This document shows positions 1 to 6,295 of a DNA stretch of 10,529 bases, one piece after another; the stretch's first letter is position 1, and the number at the start of each line of letters is the position of its first letter. Made by a program: the position numbers and the translations under genes. Under the pieces are notes generated by a model. It saw only the letters and a program-made list of their open reading frames with translations. It did not search any database and was not told the origin of the DNA. This DNA is from Gemmatimonadales bacterium (GTDB taxonomy: Bacteria > Gemmatimonadota > Gemmatimonadetes > Gemmatimonadales > GWC2-71-9): positions 1-10,529 of the forward strand of contig SPDF01000036.1 of the NCBI GenBank assembly GCA_004525055.1. The letters are read 5' to 3'.

Positions 1-1
1 C

Positions 2-517
2 CGGGTGGCGGAGCTGGGGTTTACCGTCATGACGGGCGGCGGCCCCGGCATCATGGAGGCGGCCAACCGCGGCGCCCGCGAGGTCGGCGGTCGTTCCATC
101 GGCTGCAATATTGAACTGCCGCATGAGCAGCAGCCCAATCCTTACGTGGACCGCTTCATCACCTTCCGCTACTTCTTCGTGCGCAAGGTGATGCTGGTGA
201 AGTACAGCGTTGCATTCGTGGTGCTTCCAGGCGGGTTCGGTACACTGGACGAGCTCTTCGAGTCGCTCACCCTGGTCCAGACCGGCAAGATCGCTGCCTT
301 TCCCGTGGTGCTCATGGGCACGGAGTACTGGGCTCCGCTATGCGATTTCCTCCGGGAAACGCTGGCGGCCAGGGGGATGGTGGGGCCCGGCGATCTCGAC
401 CTCCTGACGGTGACCGACTCACTCGACGAGGCGGCGGCCGCCATCCAGCAGGGGGTCGCCGCGCTTCCGGCATCGTGGCTCCCACCGAAGCGGCGCCGAC
501 TGTTGCTCGAGGGGTAG
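2..517 (+). CDS. LOG-family nucleotide 5'-monophosphate phosphoribohydrolase-like protein, 5'-truncated
   Basis: This is the C-terminal part of a TIGR00730/LOG-type Rossmann-fold protein. The family cleaves the N-glycosidic bond of nucleoside 5'-monophosphates, releasing a free base and ribose 5-phosphate; some members activate cytokinins and others act as general nucleotide hydrolases in the cytoplasm. Two family signatures are visible: GGGPGIMEAANRG (bases 35-73) and the phosphate-binding/catalytic PGGFGTLDE (227-253), with an Arg-Lys pair between them at 182-187. The frame is open to the left edge, so the GTG at base 5 is probably an internal valine. The usual N-terminal strand and glycine-rich loop, perhaps 60-90 residues, lie outside the window. 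The gene ends at TAG 515-517 and converges with the minus-strand lipoprotein gene after 56 bases. The family call is firm. Substrate (cytokinin-type or general nucleotide) cannot be told from sequence. Confidence 0.9.
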   Translation, partial: RVAELGFTVMTGGGPGIMEAANRGAREVGGRSIGCNIELPHEQQPNPYVDRFITFRYFFVRKVMLVKYSVAFVVLPGGFGTLDELFESLTLVQTGKIAAFPVVLMGTEYWAPLCDFLRETLAARGMVGPGDLDLLTVTDSLDEAAAAIQQGVAALPASWLPPKRRRLLLEG

Positions 518-526
518 AAACGTGAA

Positions 527-545
527 CGGAGCACGGATCGCTCCG
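527..545. terminator. possible bidirectional hairpin between convergent genes
   Basis: CGGAGC (527-532) can pair with GCTCCG (540-545) around a 7-base loop. It lies in the 56-base gap between two convergent stop codons (517 and 574). There is no T-run on either side, so a role as an intrinsic terminator is inferred from position only. A 6-bp stem in GC-rich DNA could be chance. Confidence 0.3.
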
Positions 546-573
546 CGCCCCGCTCACAGCCCAGTCCGGTTGC

Positions 574-1497
574 TCAGTCGAGGACGAGGATCAGGAACTT
601 CGATGGCGCCCAGAACCCCTCGGGCGAGGCGATCTTAACTCCACCAGTGACGCGACTCTTCGAGTCCGGCTTGTTCTCGATGTAGTCGGTATTCTGGCGC
701 GAGACGATCTTGTAGCGCTCGGTCGTCATCGGCGAGGGAATCTCCATGACCACCCGCCGATCGACAGCCGTGAAGTCCGCCTCGTTCAGAACGCGCGCCG
801 GTTGAAGTGCCTTGCTCCCGAAGAAGAGGATTTTGGAACCACCCTCCTCGACAATGATGCCCGCCGCCTTCAGCGAATCCTTGGTGCCGATAACGTAGTA
901 CACCGTGTTGCTGCGATCAGTGATCGCGTTGACGGTGTCGATCAACTCCTTCTTCTCTACCGAGAGGGCGGCAAGTTCCTGCTCGCTGGAGGCGAGCTGC
1001 TCGCTCATCGTGGCGATCTCGACGCGTTGCGTCGCGATCATCTGCTGGTACTCGGCGATGGCGGTTTCCAGCGATGACAGGTCCGTCTTCAGGCTGTCCC
1101 CCTGCCGGTTGAGCCGGCGAATGCGCGCCTGGCTGGCGGCGAGGCGAGTTTCTGCGTCGTTGAGCCGCTCGGTCATTTCCTTGACCCGCGCCAGGACGAT
1201 CGCACGCTGATCGGCTTCCGGCTGTTGGCCGCCCTCGGAGCCCACGACCGGTGACACGCCAGCCTTGAGGTCTTTCACTTTGGCCATTTCAGCGTTGATC
1301 TCGTTCATCAGCCGCGCGTTTTCGGCGACGGCCTGCAGCAGCGTGTCCTTCTCTGCCGAGAGGGCGGTGACCTGGTCCAACTGAAGCTGAAGTTCTTCCT
1401 GCTGCTGCTTCTTTTCGGCGGGGGAGGTGCAGGCACTGAGGGTCAAGGCTGCCAGAGCCAGAAATCCCACCACGCGGGGCTGAAACGTGATGCGCAT
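574..1497 (-). CDS. Coiled-coil lipoprotein with Cbp1-like C-terminal domain
   Basis: Predicted 307-residue outer-membrane lipoprotein of unknown function. Residues 8-22 form a hydrophobic signal ending in the lipobox L20-S-A-C23. The residue after the Cys is Thr, not Asp, which favours outer-membrane sorting. Residues about 27-75 and 97-190 are Gln/Glu/Leu-rich with heptad-like spacing, typical of a long coiled coil, split by a Gly/Pro-containing break near 80-95. Residues about 195-307 form a compact domain (YYVIGTKDSLK at 200-210, FWAPSKFLIL near the end). From memory it resembles the C-terminus of Bacteroidetes proteins annotated as Cbp1-type collagen-binding adhesins; that link is unverified and adhesion is not implied. 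ATG at 1497 is preferred over the overlapping GTG at 1500 because the AGGAG (1504-1508) is 6 bases from the ATG but only 3 from the GTG. A hairpin separates it from the upstream minus-strand gene, so it may have its own promoter. Confidence 0.85.
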   Translation of the reverse strand: MRITFQPRVVGFLALAALTLSACTSPAEKKQQQEELQLQLDQVTALSAEKDTLLQAVAENARLMNEINAEMAKVKDLKAGVSPVVGSEGGQQPEADQRAIVLARVKEMTERLNDAETRLAASQARIRRLNRQGDSLKTDLSSLETAIAEYQQMIATQRVEIATMSEQLASSEQELAALSVEKKELIDTVNAITDRSNTVYYVIGTKDSLKAAGIIVEEGGSKILFFGSKALQPARVLNEADFTAVDRRVVMEIPSPMTTERYKIVSRQNTDYIENKPDSKSRVTGGVKIASPEGFWAPSKFLILVLD

Positions 1498-1503
1498 CAC
1501 AAT

Positions 1504-1508
1504 CTCCT
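1504..1508 (-). promoter_or_regulatory. Ribosome binding site deciding the lipoprotein start
   Basis: On the minus strand AGGAG precedes GTG-ATG. The spacing is 6 bases to the ATG at 1497 and 3 to the GTG at 1500, which favours the ATG. Confidence 0.6.
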
Positions 1509-1534
1509 GAAACGGGTTACGTCAATCGCAACGC

Positions 1535-1540
1535 ACTATA
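1535..1540 (-). promoter_or_regulatory. possible -10 element for the lipoprotein gene
   Basis: TATAGT on the minus strand matches five of six consensus -10 bases and lies about 38 bases upstream of the ATG. No good -35 is seen at 16-18 bases; the nearest TTG-starting hexamer (1561-1566) is 20 bases away. The call rests mainly on the preceding terminator-like hairpin implying a new transcript. Confidence 0.25.
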
Positions 1541-1584
1541 GAAACCTCGCGGACTGCGGTGCGCAAGCAGGGAGGGAAACGAAG

Positions 1585-1604
1585 CGGCCGCCCGAAGGCG
1601 GCCG
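1585..1604 (-). terminator. Rho-independent-like terminator with UUCG loop after the 588-residue protein gene
   Basis: On the minus strand CGGCCGCC and GGCGGCCG form a perfect 8-bp, all G/C stem closed by a TTCG tetraloop, 5 bases after the TAA stop at 1610-1612. It is followed by CTTCGTTTCCC (1584-1574), a broken T-tract. The very stable UUCG-capped stem and its position argue for a terminator; the weak T-run means read-through is possible. Confidence 0.65.
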
Positions 1605-1609
1605 TCGTG

Positions 1610-3376
1610 TTAGCGGGGGAGTGGGAGTCGGGTGAGCCCGATCCCATCGAGGATGGGTCGAACTGTCGTCGGAATGGAGGATGCCGGCTGCCCCGACCAA
1701 TGCTCGAGGCGCCGAGTGATCCAGCGTTGCAGTTCGGCGTACCGGGCTCCGGCGTCGGAGTTGTCGAAGCGTACATCCGTGCCGCTGATCCGATAGCGAC
1801 CCGCCTGTGATTGCAGCAGCGCGAAGACGGCGTCAATCTGCCCGATGAGCCGCGCGCCTTCGTCGGCCGCTTCCTTGGACTCCTTCAGCGAGGCATGCGT
1901 CATCCAGTCGCGAAGGTCGGCCGGCGCCGCGCCGCTGCGTTCCAGTGTGCGGGCGGAGTCCTGGTAGGCCTTCTCAATGACCCCTTCCATCAGGTGGTAT
2001 TGACGCACCGCACTTCCGGAGGCGTCCAGCGCGCGCCGCGCGCCGGCGAGGCCGTCGCTCGTGGTGAGCTGCGTCTGGCTGAAGAGGCGCACGAGCCCGC
2101 TCCGGTCCATCTGGGCGGAGAACTCGCTCCCCAGGGTTCCGTAGGTGCGGGCATAGCTCTTGGCCAATGCTGCCCCGCCGCCGGAGGGGGCGCTCGGCGT
2201 GGCTGAGCCCGACTTGACTTCCTCGGCGCCTCCGCTTGGCAGGTCGATCATCGGGGCGCTCGGAAGGAGGCCGGCGGAGGCCAGGCTGTCGGGCGGAGGC
2301 GCGAGCCTACTGCCGGCATTCTGTGAGGCCGCTGCGACCGGGAAGCCGACGCTCGATACGGGGGCCGTTGGCGTCGAGTTGACCGGTGAGGCCGGGACCG
2401 GGGCGGGAGTGGCCGCGGCGGCGGGGGCTGTGGCGGAGGCGAGGGTCACCATGCCCTGATCGGCCTCGGATCCACCGGAGGTGAATGCAAAAATGGCGGC
2501 TGCCATGAGCGCTGCGGCGCCGACGAAGAGCATTGGCCGGACCTTCCGACCCGATGCGGGGGCCAATGGCGCCTCATCTGGGTACGCTGGCTCAACGCGA
2601 AAGGCTTCCGGTTCGACGGCGACCGCAACCGCGACGGGTTCCGGCGCGATCCTCTCGAGGACCGGGGCGGCGGCTTCGACCGCAGCGAGTTCCTCCACCG
2701 CTTCCACTGGCTCGAGCTCGGCCGGGACCGGAATCTCATCGAGAATGATCTCGAGCGGGAGGCCGAGGTCGGAAGGCGCAATCGGTGTGGCGAAGTCGAT
2801 CAGTTCCTCGACTGCCTCCTCGGATTCCTCGTCCGGCTCGGCCTCGAGAATTCGCTCATCGCGAACGACCTCCACCGCTTCGGGCGCGAGATCCACTGGC
2901 TCCGGAGCGGGTTCCAGGTCTTCCAGTCGCAGCATCGTCCCGAAATCGTCGGACGCTGGCGGCGTTTCCGCCGGCTCCGGACGGACCAGGGTCAACTCAG
3001 GGGGCGACTGCACTGCGGGCGATTGCGGCGCGGCGCGCTGCGCCGGCGTGGGGAGCGGGTCCAGGAGGACGAGCAACCGATTGAGCTCCTCGAGGTCGCC
3101 CTGGTCGGGCTTCTGCGCGACCGGCGTCGGAAGGACGTTTGATTTGGACACGGGGCTGGATGGACGCGTGAACTTCAAGCGGGACGTGCGCGTGGCCGTC
3201 CCTCCCTCGACTGCCATCCGATAATGGGGATGACTCTCGATAGGAAGCCAGCGATCACTGCGCTGGTGATAGATCTCAGCCTTCGCCGTGACCTCGCCGC
3301 GCTGAACGCCGGCAGTGAGATCCTGAATCGACGGATAGACCTGTTCCTTGCCTGAGATGAGCCGGATACGGTACAT
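1610..3376 (-). CDS. Single-pass membrane protein with GYF_2/DUF4339-like N-terminus and helical C-terminal domain
   Basis: A 588-residue protein I cannot assign a function. Residues 1-55 form a small domain (MYRIRLISGK start, DRWLPIE at 41-47) that resembles GYF_2/DUF4339 domains; this is a low-confidence inference. Residues about 90-275 are a long acidic linker rich in Pro, Ala, Glu and Val. Basic residues (RKVR, 277-280) precede one hydrophobic segment at 281-299, so by the positive-inside rule the N-terminus is cytoplasmic and the C-terminus periplasmic. Residues 300-400 are Ala/Pro/Ser/Thr-rich and look disordered. Residues about 402-588 are predicted mostly helical (SYARTYGTLGSEF at 407-419, RWITRRLEHW at 551-560). 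The ATG at 3376 is chosen because homology-like folding starts there and GGGGG lies 4 bases upstream; the frame is open further upstream to 3637, but through AT-rich non-coding DNA. It is followed by a UUCG-capped hairpin. A domain order of cytoplasmic sensor, linker, membrane helix and periplasmic domain suggests an envelope scaffold or signalling role, not an enzyme. Confidence 0.82.
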   Translation of the reverse strand: MYRIRLISGKEQVYPSIQDLTAGVQRGEVTAKAEIYHQRSDRWLPIESHPHYRMAVEGGTATRTSRLKFTRPSSPVSKSNVLPTPVAQKPDQGDLEELNRLLVLLDPLPTPAQRAAPQSPAVQSPPELTLVRPEPAETPPASDDFGTMLRLEDLEPAPEPVDLAPEAVEVVRDERILEAEPDEESEEAVEELIDFATPIAPSDLGLPLEIILDEIPVPAELEPVEAVEELAAVEAAAPVLERIAPEPVAVAVAVEPEAFRVEPAYPDEAPLAPASGRKVRPMLFVGAAALMAAAIFAFTSGGSEADQGMVTLASATAPAAAATPAPVPASPVNSTPTAPVSSVGFPVAAASQNAGSRLAPPPDSLASAGLLPSAPMIDLPSGGAEEVKSGSATPSAPSGGGAALAKSYARTYGTLGSEFSAQMDRSGLVRLFSQTQLTTSDGLAGARRALDASGSAVRQYHLMEGVIEKAYQDSARTLERSGAAPADLRDWMTHASLKESKEAADEGARLIGQIDAVFALLQSQAGRYRISGTDVRFDNSDAGARYAELQRWITRRLEHWSGQPASSIPTTVRPILDGIGLTRLPLPR

Positions 3377-3422
3377 GCTGCCCCCAAGGAGAAACGGCGG
3401 GCGCTCGACAATAATCGCCCTC

Positions 3423-3469
3423 TGTAAACACAAGCAACAGTTAGGCCAGTTGTAAGATGTTTGTTTACA
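3423..3469. repeat. Inverted repeat TGTAAACA / TGTTTACA
   Basis: Perfect 8-base arms at 3423-3430 and 3462-3469 flank a 31-base centre. The arms are AT-rich in a GC-rich genome and lie 47 to 93 bases upstream of the minus-strand start at 3376. They could be paired binding sites for a regulator. No regulator family can be named. Confidence 0.5.
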
Positions 3470-3470
3470 A
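3450..3470. promoter_or_regulatory. Candidate operator TTGTAA-N9-TTACAA
   Basis: A perfect 6-base inverted repeat with a 9-base spacer (21 bp overall, about two helical turns) has the usual geometry of a homodimer binding site. Its right arm shares bases with TGTTTACA of the wider repeat. It overlaps the proposed minus-strand -10 (3464-3469), which would suit a repressor. Function is inferred from geometry only. Confidence 0.4.
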
Positions 3471-3493
3471 AGAGATGCATTTTGCGTTGTCAA
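3464..3493 (-). promoter_or_regulatory. Possible sigma70-type promoter of the 588-residue protein gene
   Basis: On the minus strand a perfect TTGACA (3488-3493) is followed after 18 bases by TGTAAA (3464-3469), which matches four of six -10 positions but lacks the conserved A2 and final T. Transcription from here would give a leader of roughly 80 bases. The -35 is strong and the -10 weak. Confidence 0.35.
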
Positions 3494-3590
3494 GTAATTG
3501 CGGCGAAGTGCAAGTGCTGTCGCGATGATGAAACAAGCCGTGTGGTCTCGGCAACAGGTCCGATCGAGCGCGGTATGGGTCCGCAAGTCC

Positions 3591-3619
3591 TTGTATCTCT
3601 TGGGGTAACAGCTTATTCT
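3591..3619 (+). promoter_or_regulatory. Possible promoter for the 169-residue protein and acyl-CoA synthetase pair
   Basis: TTGTAT (3591-3596) and TATTCT (3614-3619) are separated by 17 bases. They match three and four of six consensus positions respectively. This would place the start point near 3626, giving a leader of about 35 bases before the GTG at 3661. Confidence 0.35.
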
Positions 3620-3660
3620 GCCGCCACCAAGGAGCATACTTCAGGCGCCGGGAGGGCCGG

Positions 3661-4170
3661 GTGAGCGACGAACCGATGTATTTGCAGCGCCTGCGGCAGA
3701 ATCGCCGGGGCAAAGCCGAGCAAGGCGGGCCCGGTGGGGCGACCGCTGATGGATTGAATGCACAGGAGGAGGAGGCGTTGCGATGGGCTCGCGAAGCCGC
3801 CGCGAGCGAGCTGCGTTCCACCAAGGATCTGGCGGGAGCCAAGTACGCCATCGTCATTCGCGTCAGCTCGGCGAGTGGAACCCCGCTCTCCTCGTGCGAA
3901 GGGTTGCCGACTCGCGAGGCATTGCTCGAGCGAATCAAGAATGCCGCCTTCATGAGCGAGGATGTGGTCGGTGCCTACGAGGTACGCGGTGGGCGTCCGC
4001 TGACCATCGGCAATGACGACGGCACTATCACCCTCAAGGCTGGCGCCCCGCGGCCGGGGGCCAATCCGAAGTCTCCTCAGGAAATGCTCAGGCAGGCTGC
4101 GAAGGACGCCGCCGAACGTGCGAAGTCCCGTCCCCGGGACGACGATCGTGGTGGTTCTCGCAGGCGCTGA
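3661..4170 (+). CDS. Hypothetical 169-residue protein coupled to acyl-CoA synthetase
   Basis: I do not recognise this protein. It has no signal peptide or membrane segment and is probably cytoplasmic. Residues 1-35 are polar and glycine-rich. Residues about 36-56 look like a helix (QEEEALRWAREAAASEL). Residues about 60-127 are a mixed alpha/beta core, with strands near 61-68 (KYAIVIRV), 103-110 and 121-126 and a helix at 84-95. The last 35 residues are charged and end in a basic tail (RDDDRGGSRRR). There is one Cys, at 79. GTG at 3661 is supported by GGAGG (3651-3655) five bases upstream; an in-frame ATG at 3676 is less well served. The TGA at 4168-4170 is one base from the ATG of the synthetase gene, which indicates co-transcription and probably translational coupling. 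That suggests a role linked to acyl-CoA metabolism or the enzyme's regulation, but this rests on context alone. Confidence 0.75.
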   Translation: MSDEPMYLQRLRQNRRGKAEQGGPGGATADGLNAQEEEALRWAREAAASELRSTKDLAGAKYAIVIRVSSASGTPLSSCEGLPTREALLERIKNAAFMSEDVVGAYEVRGGRPLTIGNDDGTITLKAGAPRPGANPKSPQEMLRQAAKDAAERAKSRPRDDDRGGSRRR

Positions 4171-4171
4171 G

Positions 4172-6277
4172 ATGACCGCATCATTGAATTGCGTGCTCCG
4201 GCCACGCCGCGTTGCGGTGATCGGGGCCTCGCGCGCCCCGAACACCATCGGCAATGAGATCGTGACCAACCTGGTCGGTTACGGGTTCACAGGGACTGTC
4301 TTCCCGGTGAATCCGAAGGCCGATTCGATCCACTCCCTGAAATCCTACCCGACCATCGGCGCCGTCCCCGACAAGGTGGACATGGCGGTGATCACGGTAC
4401 CCAAGCAGCATGTGCTCGGCGTCGCCCGCGAGTGCGGCGAGGCTGGGGTGCCGGGCCTGACCGTCATCTCGGCGGGGTTTCGGGAGGTCGGGGGTGAGGG
4501 GGTGGAGCGCGAACGACGGTTGATGGAGGTGGTGCGGAAGTACGACATGCGGATGGTCGGACCGAACTGCATGGGTGTGCTCAACGCCGACCCCACAATT
4601 TCCATGAACGCGACCTTTGCCCCGAGCATGCCTCCCTTTGGCAGGGCCGCATTCGTGTCGCAGTCGGGCGCCATGGGGCTCAGCGTCCTCGATTATGCCA
4701 AGGAATACGGCATCGGCATCAACCAATTCGTCTCGATGGGCAACAAGCCCGATGTGAGCGGCAACGACCTCCTGCTGCACTGGGAACAGGACCCCACGGT
4801 CGGGGTGGTCTTGATGTATGTCGAGAACTTCGGCAACCCGCGGAAGTTCCTCGAAATCGCGCGGCGGATGACGCGCACCAAGCCAATCATCGTGGTGAAG
4901 TCGGGTCGATCGAAGGTCGGCGCGCGCGCCGCCTCGTCGCACACCGGTGCGCTGGCAGCCAGTGATGCACTCGTGGACGCGATGCTCGCCCAGGCGGGCG
5001 TCATCCGCGCGGAAACGGTGGAAGAACTCTTCGACCTGGCGATGGCATTCTCGGACGAACGGACGCCCCGGTCGCGGCGGACCGCCGTGGTCACCAACTC
5101 GGGTGGCCCCGGTATTCTGGCGGCAGACGCGTTGGAGCGGGTGTCGGTCGAGCTTCCGGAACTTGCACCGGAAACGGTCGCGCGCCTGAAGCCTCTGTTC
5201 CCCGAAGAAGCGTCGTTGCGCAACCCGCTCGACATGATCGCGAGCGCAACGCCATCGGGTTATCGCGCGGCGCTGGATGCCCTGCTCGACGATCCAAACG
5301 TCGATTCGGCTCTGGCCATCTTCGTCCCCCCTCTCGGCATCAAGCAGGCGGATGTGGCCGAGGCGATCGCGTCGGTGGCGGGCGCGCATCTGGACAAGCC
5401 GGTGCTGGCAGTGCTGATGGGGCGCGCAGGATTGCCGCAGGGGAAGGCGGAGCTGCATGAGGTTGGGGTCCCGGCGTACATCTTCCCCGAGTCAGCGGCG
5501 CGCGCGCTTTCGGCGCTCTGCCGTCAGCGGGAGTGGATGGAGCGGCCCGTCCCGCCGATCGAGACGTTCGAGGTCGACCGGGAGACGGCGTCACGCTTGC
5601 TCGCCGAGGCACAGGCGGCGGGGCAGTCGCGGTTGGGTGAGGTCGAGTCGCTGGCGCTGCTTCGCGCCTACGGCATTCCCACCGCCCCCGCCGGACTGGC
5701 GCGGACCGCCGACGAGGCCGTTGCGCTCGCCGCCAAGTCGGGTGGTTCGGTGGCCATGAAGATCGTGTCGCCGGAAATCGTGCATAAGACCGATGTCGGC
5801 GGCGTGAAGGTGGGCATCGAGGGAGCCGCCGATGTGCGTGCGGCGTACGACGAGATCGTCGCATCGGCACGCCGCGCGGTGCCGAGCGCGACCATCCACG
5901 GCGTCCTCATCCAGGCGATGGTGATCGGCGGGCGAGAGACGATCGCCGGGGTGACCCGGGACCCTTCCTTCGGGCCGCTGGTCATGTTCGGGCTGGGTGG
6001 GATCTTCGTGGAAGTCTTGCGGGACGTCATCTTCCGTGTCGCGCCGATCAATCGACGCGACGCAGCGGACATGATTTCTGGGCTCCGCGGGGCGCGTCTC
6101 CTCGGCCCGGTGCGCGGTGCTCCACCGGCGGACCGTCAGGCCATCGAAGATATTCTACTCCGGCTTTCACGGCTTGCGGAGGACTTTCCGCAAATCGCGG
6201 AACTCGACGTGAACCCGTTGCTCGCCTTCCCCGATCGTGCGGTGGCGGTGGACGGCCGGGTACTGCTCGGCTCCTGA
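4172..6277 (+). CDS. Fused alpha-beta ADP-forming acetate/acyl-CoA ligase (acetyl-CoA synthetase family)
   Basis: A 701-residue cytoplasmic enzyme of the NDP-forming acyl-CoA synthetase superfamily, which interconverts acyl-CoA, ADP and phosphate with acid, CoA and ATP. Domains in order: CoA-binding Rossmann domain (about 5-140, with VAVIGAS at 14-20 and GPNCMG at 130-135); succinyl-CoA-ligase-like domains (about 155-455, with FVSQSGAMG at 161-169); ATP-grasp domain (about 485-701, with AMKIVSPEIVHKTDVGGV at 528-545 and ELDVNPL at 677-683). H257 in SSHTGA matches the alpha-subunit phosphohistidine, and H538 in VHKTDVGG matches the beta-subunit histidine used for phosphoryl transfer in archaeal enzymes, so it should be active. 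There is no C-terminal GNAT domain, so it is not a Pat/YfiQ lysine acetyltransferase. The frame is open upstream to 4013, but ATG 4172 is chosen because the homology begins there and it abuts the upstream stop. Acyl substrate (acetate, propionate, branched or aryl acids) cannot be predicted. Confidence 0.93.
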   Translation: MTASLNCVLRPRRVAVIGASRAPNTIGNEIVTNLVGYGFTGTVFPVNPKADSIHSLKSYPTIGAVPDKVDMAVITVPKQHVLGVARECGEAGVPGLTVISAGFREVGGEGVERERRLMEVVRKYDMRMVGPNCMGVLNADPTISMNATFAPSMPPFGRAAFVSQSGAMGLSVLDYAKEYGIGINQFVSMGNKPDVSGNDLLLHWEQDPTVGVVLMYVENFGNPRKFLEIARRMTRTKPIIVVKSGRSKVGARAASSHTGALAASDALVDAMLAQAGVIRAETVEELFDLAMAFSDERTPRSRRTAVVTNSGGPGILAADALERVSVELPELAPETVARLKPLFPEEASLRNPLDMIASATPSGYRAALDALLDDPNVDSALAIFVPPLGIKQADVAEAIASVAGAHLDKPVLAVLMGRAGLPQGKAELHEVGVPAYIFPESAARALSALCRQREWMERPVPPIETFEVDRETASRLLAEAQAAGQSRLGEVESLALLRAYGIPTAPAGLARTADEAVALAAKSGGSVAMKIVSPEIVHKTDVGGVKVGIEGAADVRAAYDEIVASARRAVPSATIHGVLIQAMVIGGRETIAGVTRDPSFGPLVMFGLGGIFVEVLRDVIFRVAPINRRDAADMISGLRGARLLGPVRGAPPADRQAIEDILLRLSRLAEDFPQIAELDVNPLLAFPDRAVAVDGRVLLGS

Positions 6278-6295
6278 GCCCCGCCTAGCGGGGCT
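6277..6295. terminator. Hairpin shared by two convergent genes
   Basis: AGCCCCGC (6277-6284) pairs perfectly with GCGGGGCT (6288-6295) around a CTA loop. The stem starts on the last base of the synthetase stop codon (TGA 6275-6277). The loop is exactly the stop codon of the minus-strand gene (TAG, 6285-6287), so one stem arm is coding for its last residues. Being palindromic it can form in both transcripts. Neither side has a T-tract, so it may act as an RNA 3'-end protector or a Rho-assisted terminator. Confidence 0.55.

Larger units (their letters stand above)
3377..3660. promoter_or_regulatory. AT-rich divergent control region
   Basis: This 284-base region separates the minus-strand 588-residue gene from the plus-strand 169-residue gene. 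Bases 3410-3500 are much more AT-rich than the surrounding DNA and carry inverted repeats and a consensus TTGACA, listed separately. Bases 3500-3590 show nothing I recognise. I see no convincing small gene or tRNA-like fold. It most likely holds the promoters of both flanking genes. Confidence 0.6.

Noticed and set aside
2481..3224. A 247-codon plus-strand frame with very Ser/Gly/Thr-rich product
   Set aside because: It is the reverse-strand image of the acidic Pro/Ala/Glu linker of the 588-residue protein. The composition follows from antisense reading of those codons, and there is no good start context.
3377..3637. N-terminal extension of the 588-residue protein to an upstream start
   Set aside because: The extension is Cys/Thr/Leu-rich, runs through the AT-rich control region and across the inverted repeats, and contains no domain. 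The start at 3376 has a purine-rich site upstream.
4013..4171. N-terminal extension of the acyl-CoA synthetase
   Set aside because: It overlaps the 169-residue gene in another frame, is Arg/Pro-rich, and precedes the conserved CoA-binding domain that begins just after ATG 4172.
3613..4269. A 218-codon minus-strand frame opposite the 169-residue gene
   Set aside because: It would have to overlap the start of the synthetase gene. It shows no recognisable motif, while the plus-strand gene has GGAGG spacing and tight coupling to the next gene.
4181..5458. A 425-codon minus-strand open frame opposite the acyl-CoA synthetase
   Set aside because: Its product is rich in His, Arg and Asp with no family motif. 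The plus strand encodes clear synthetase motifs throughout. Long antisense frames are expected opposite high-GC genes.
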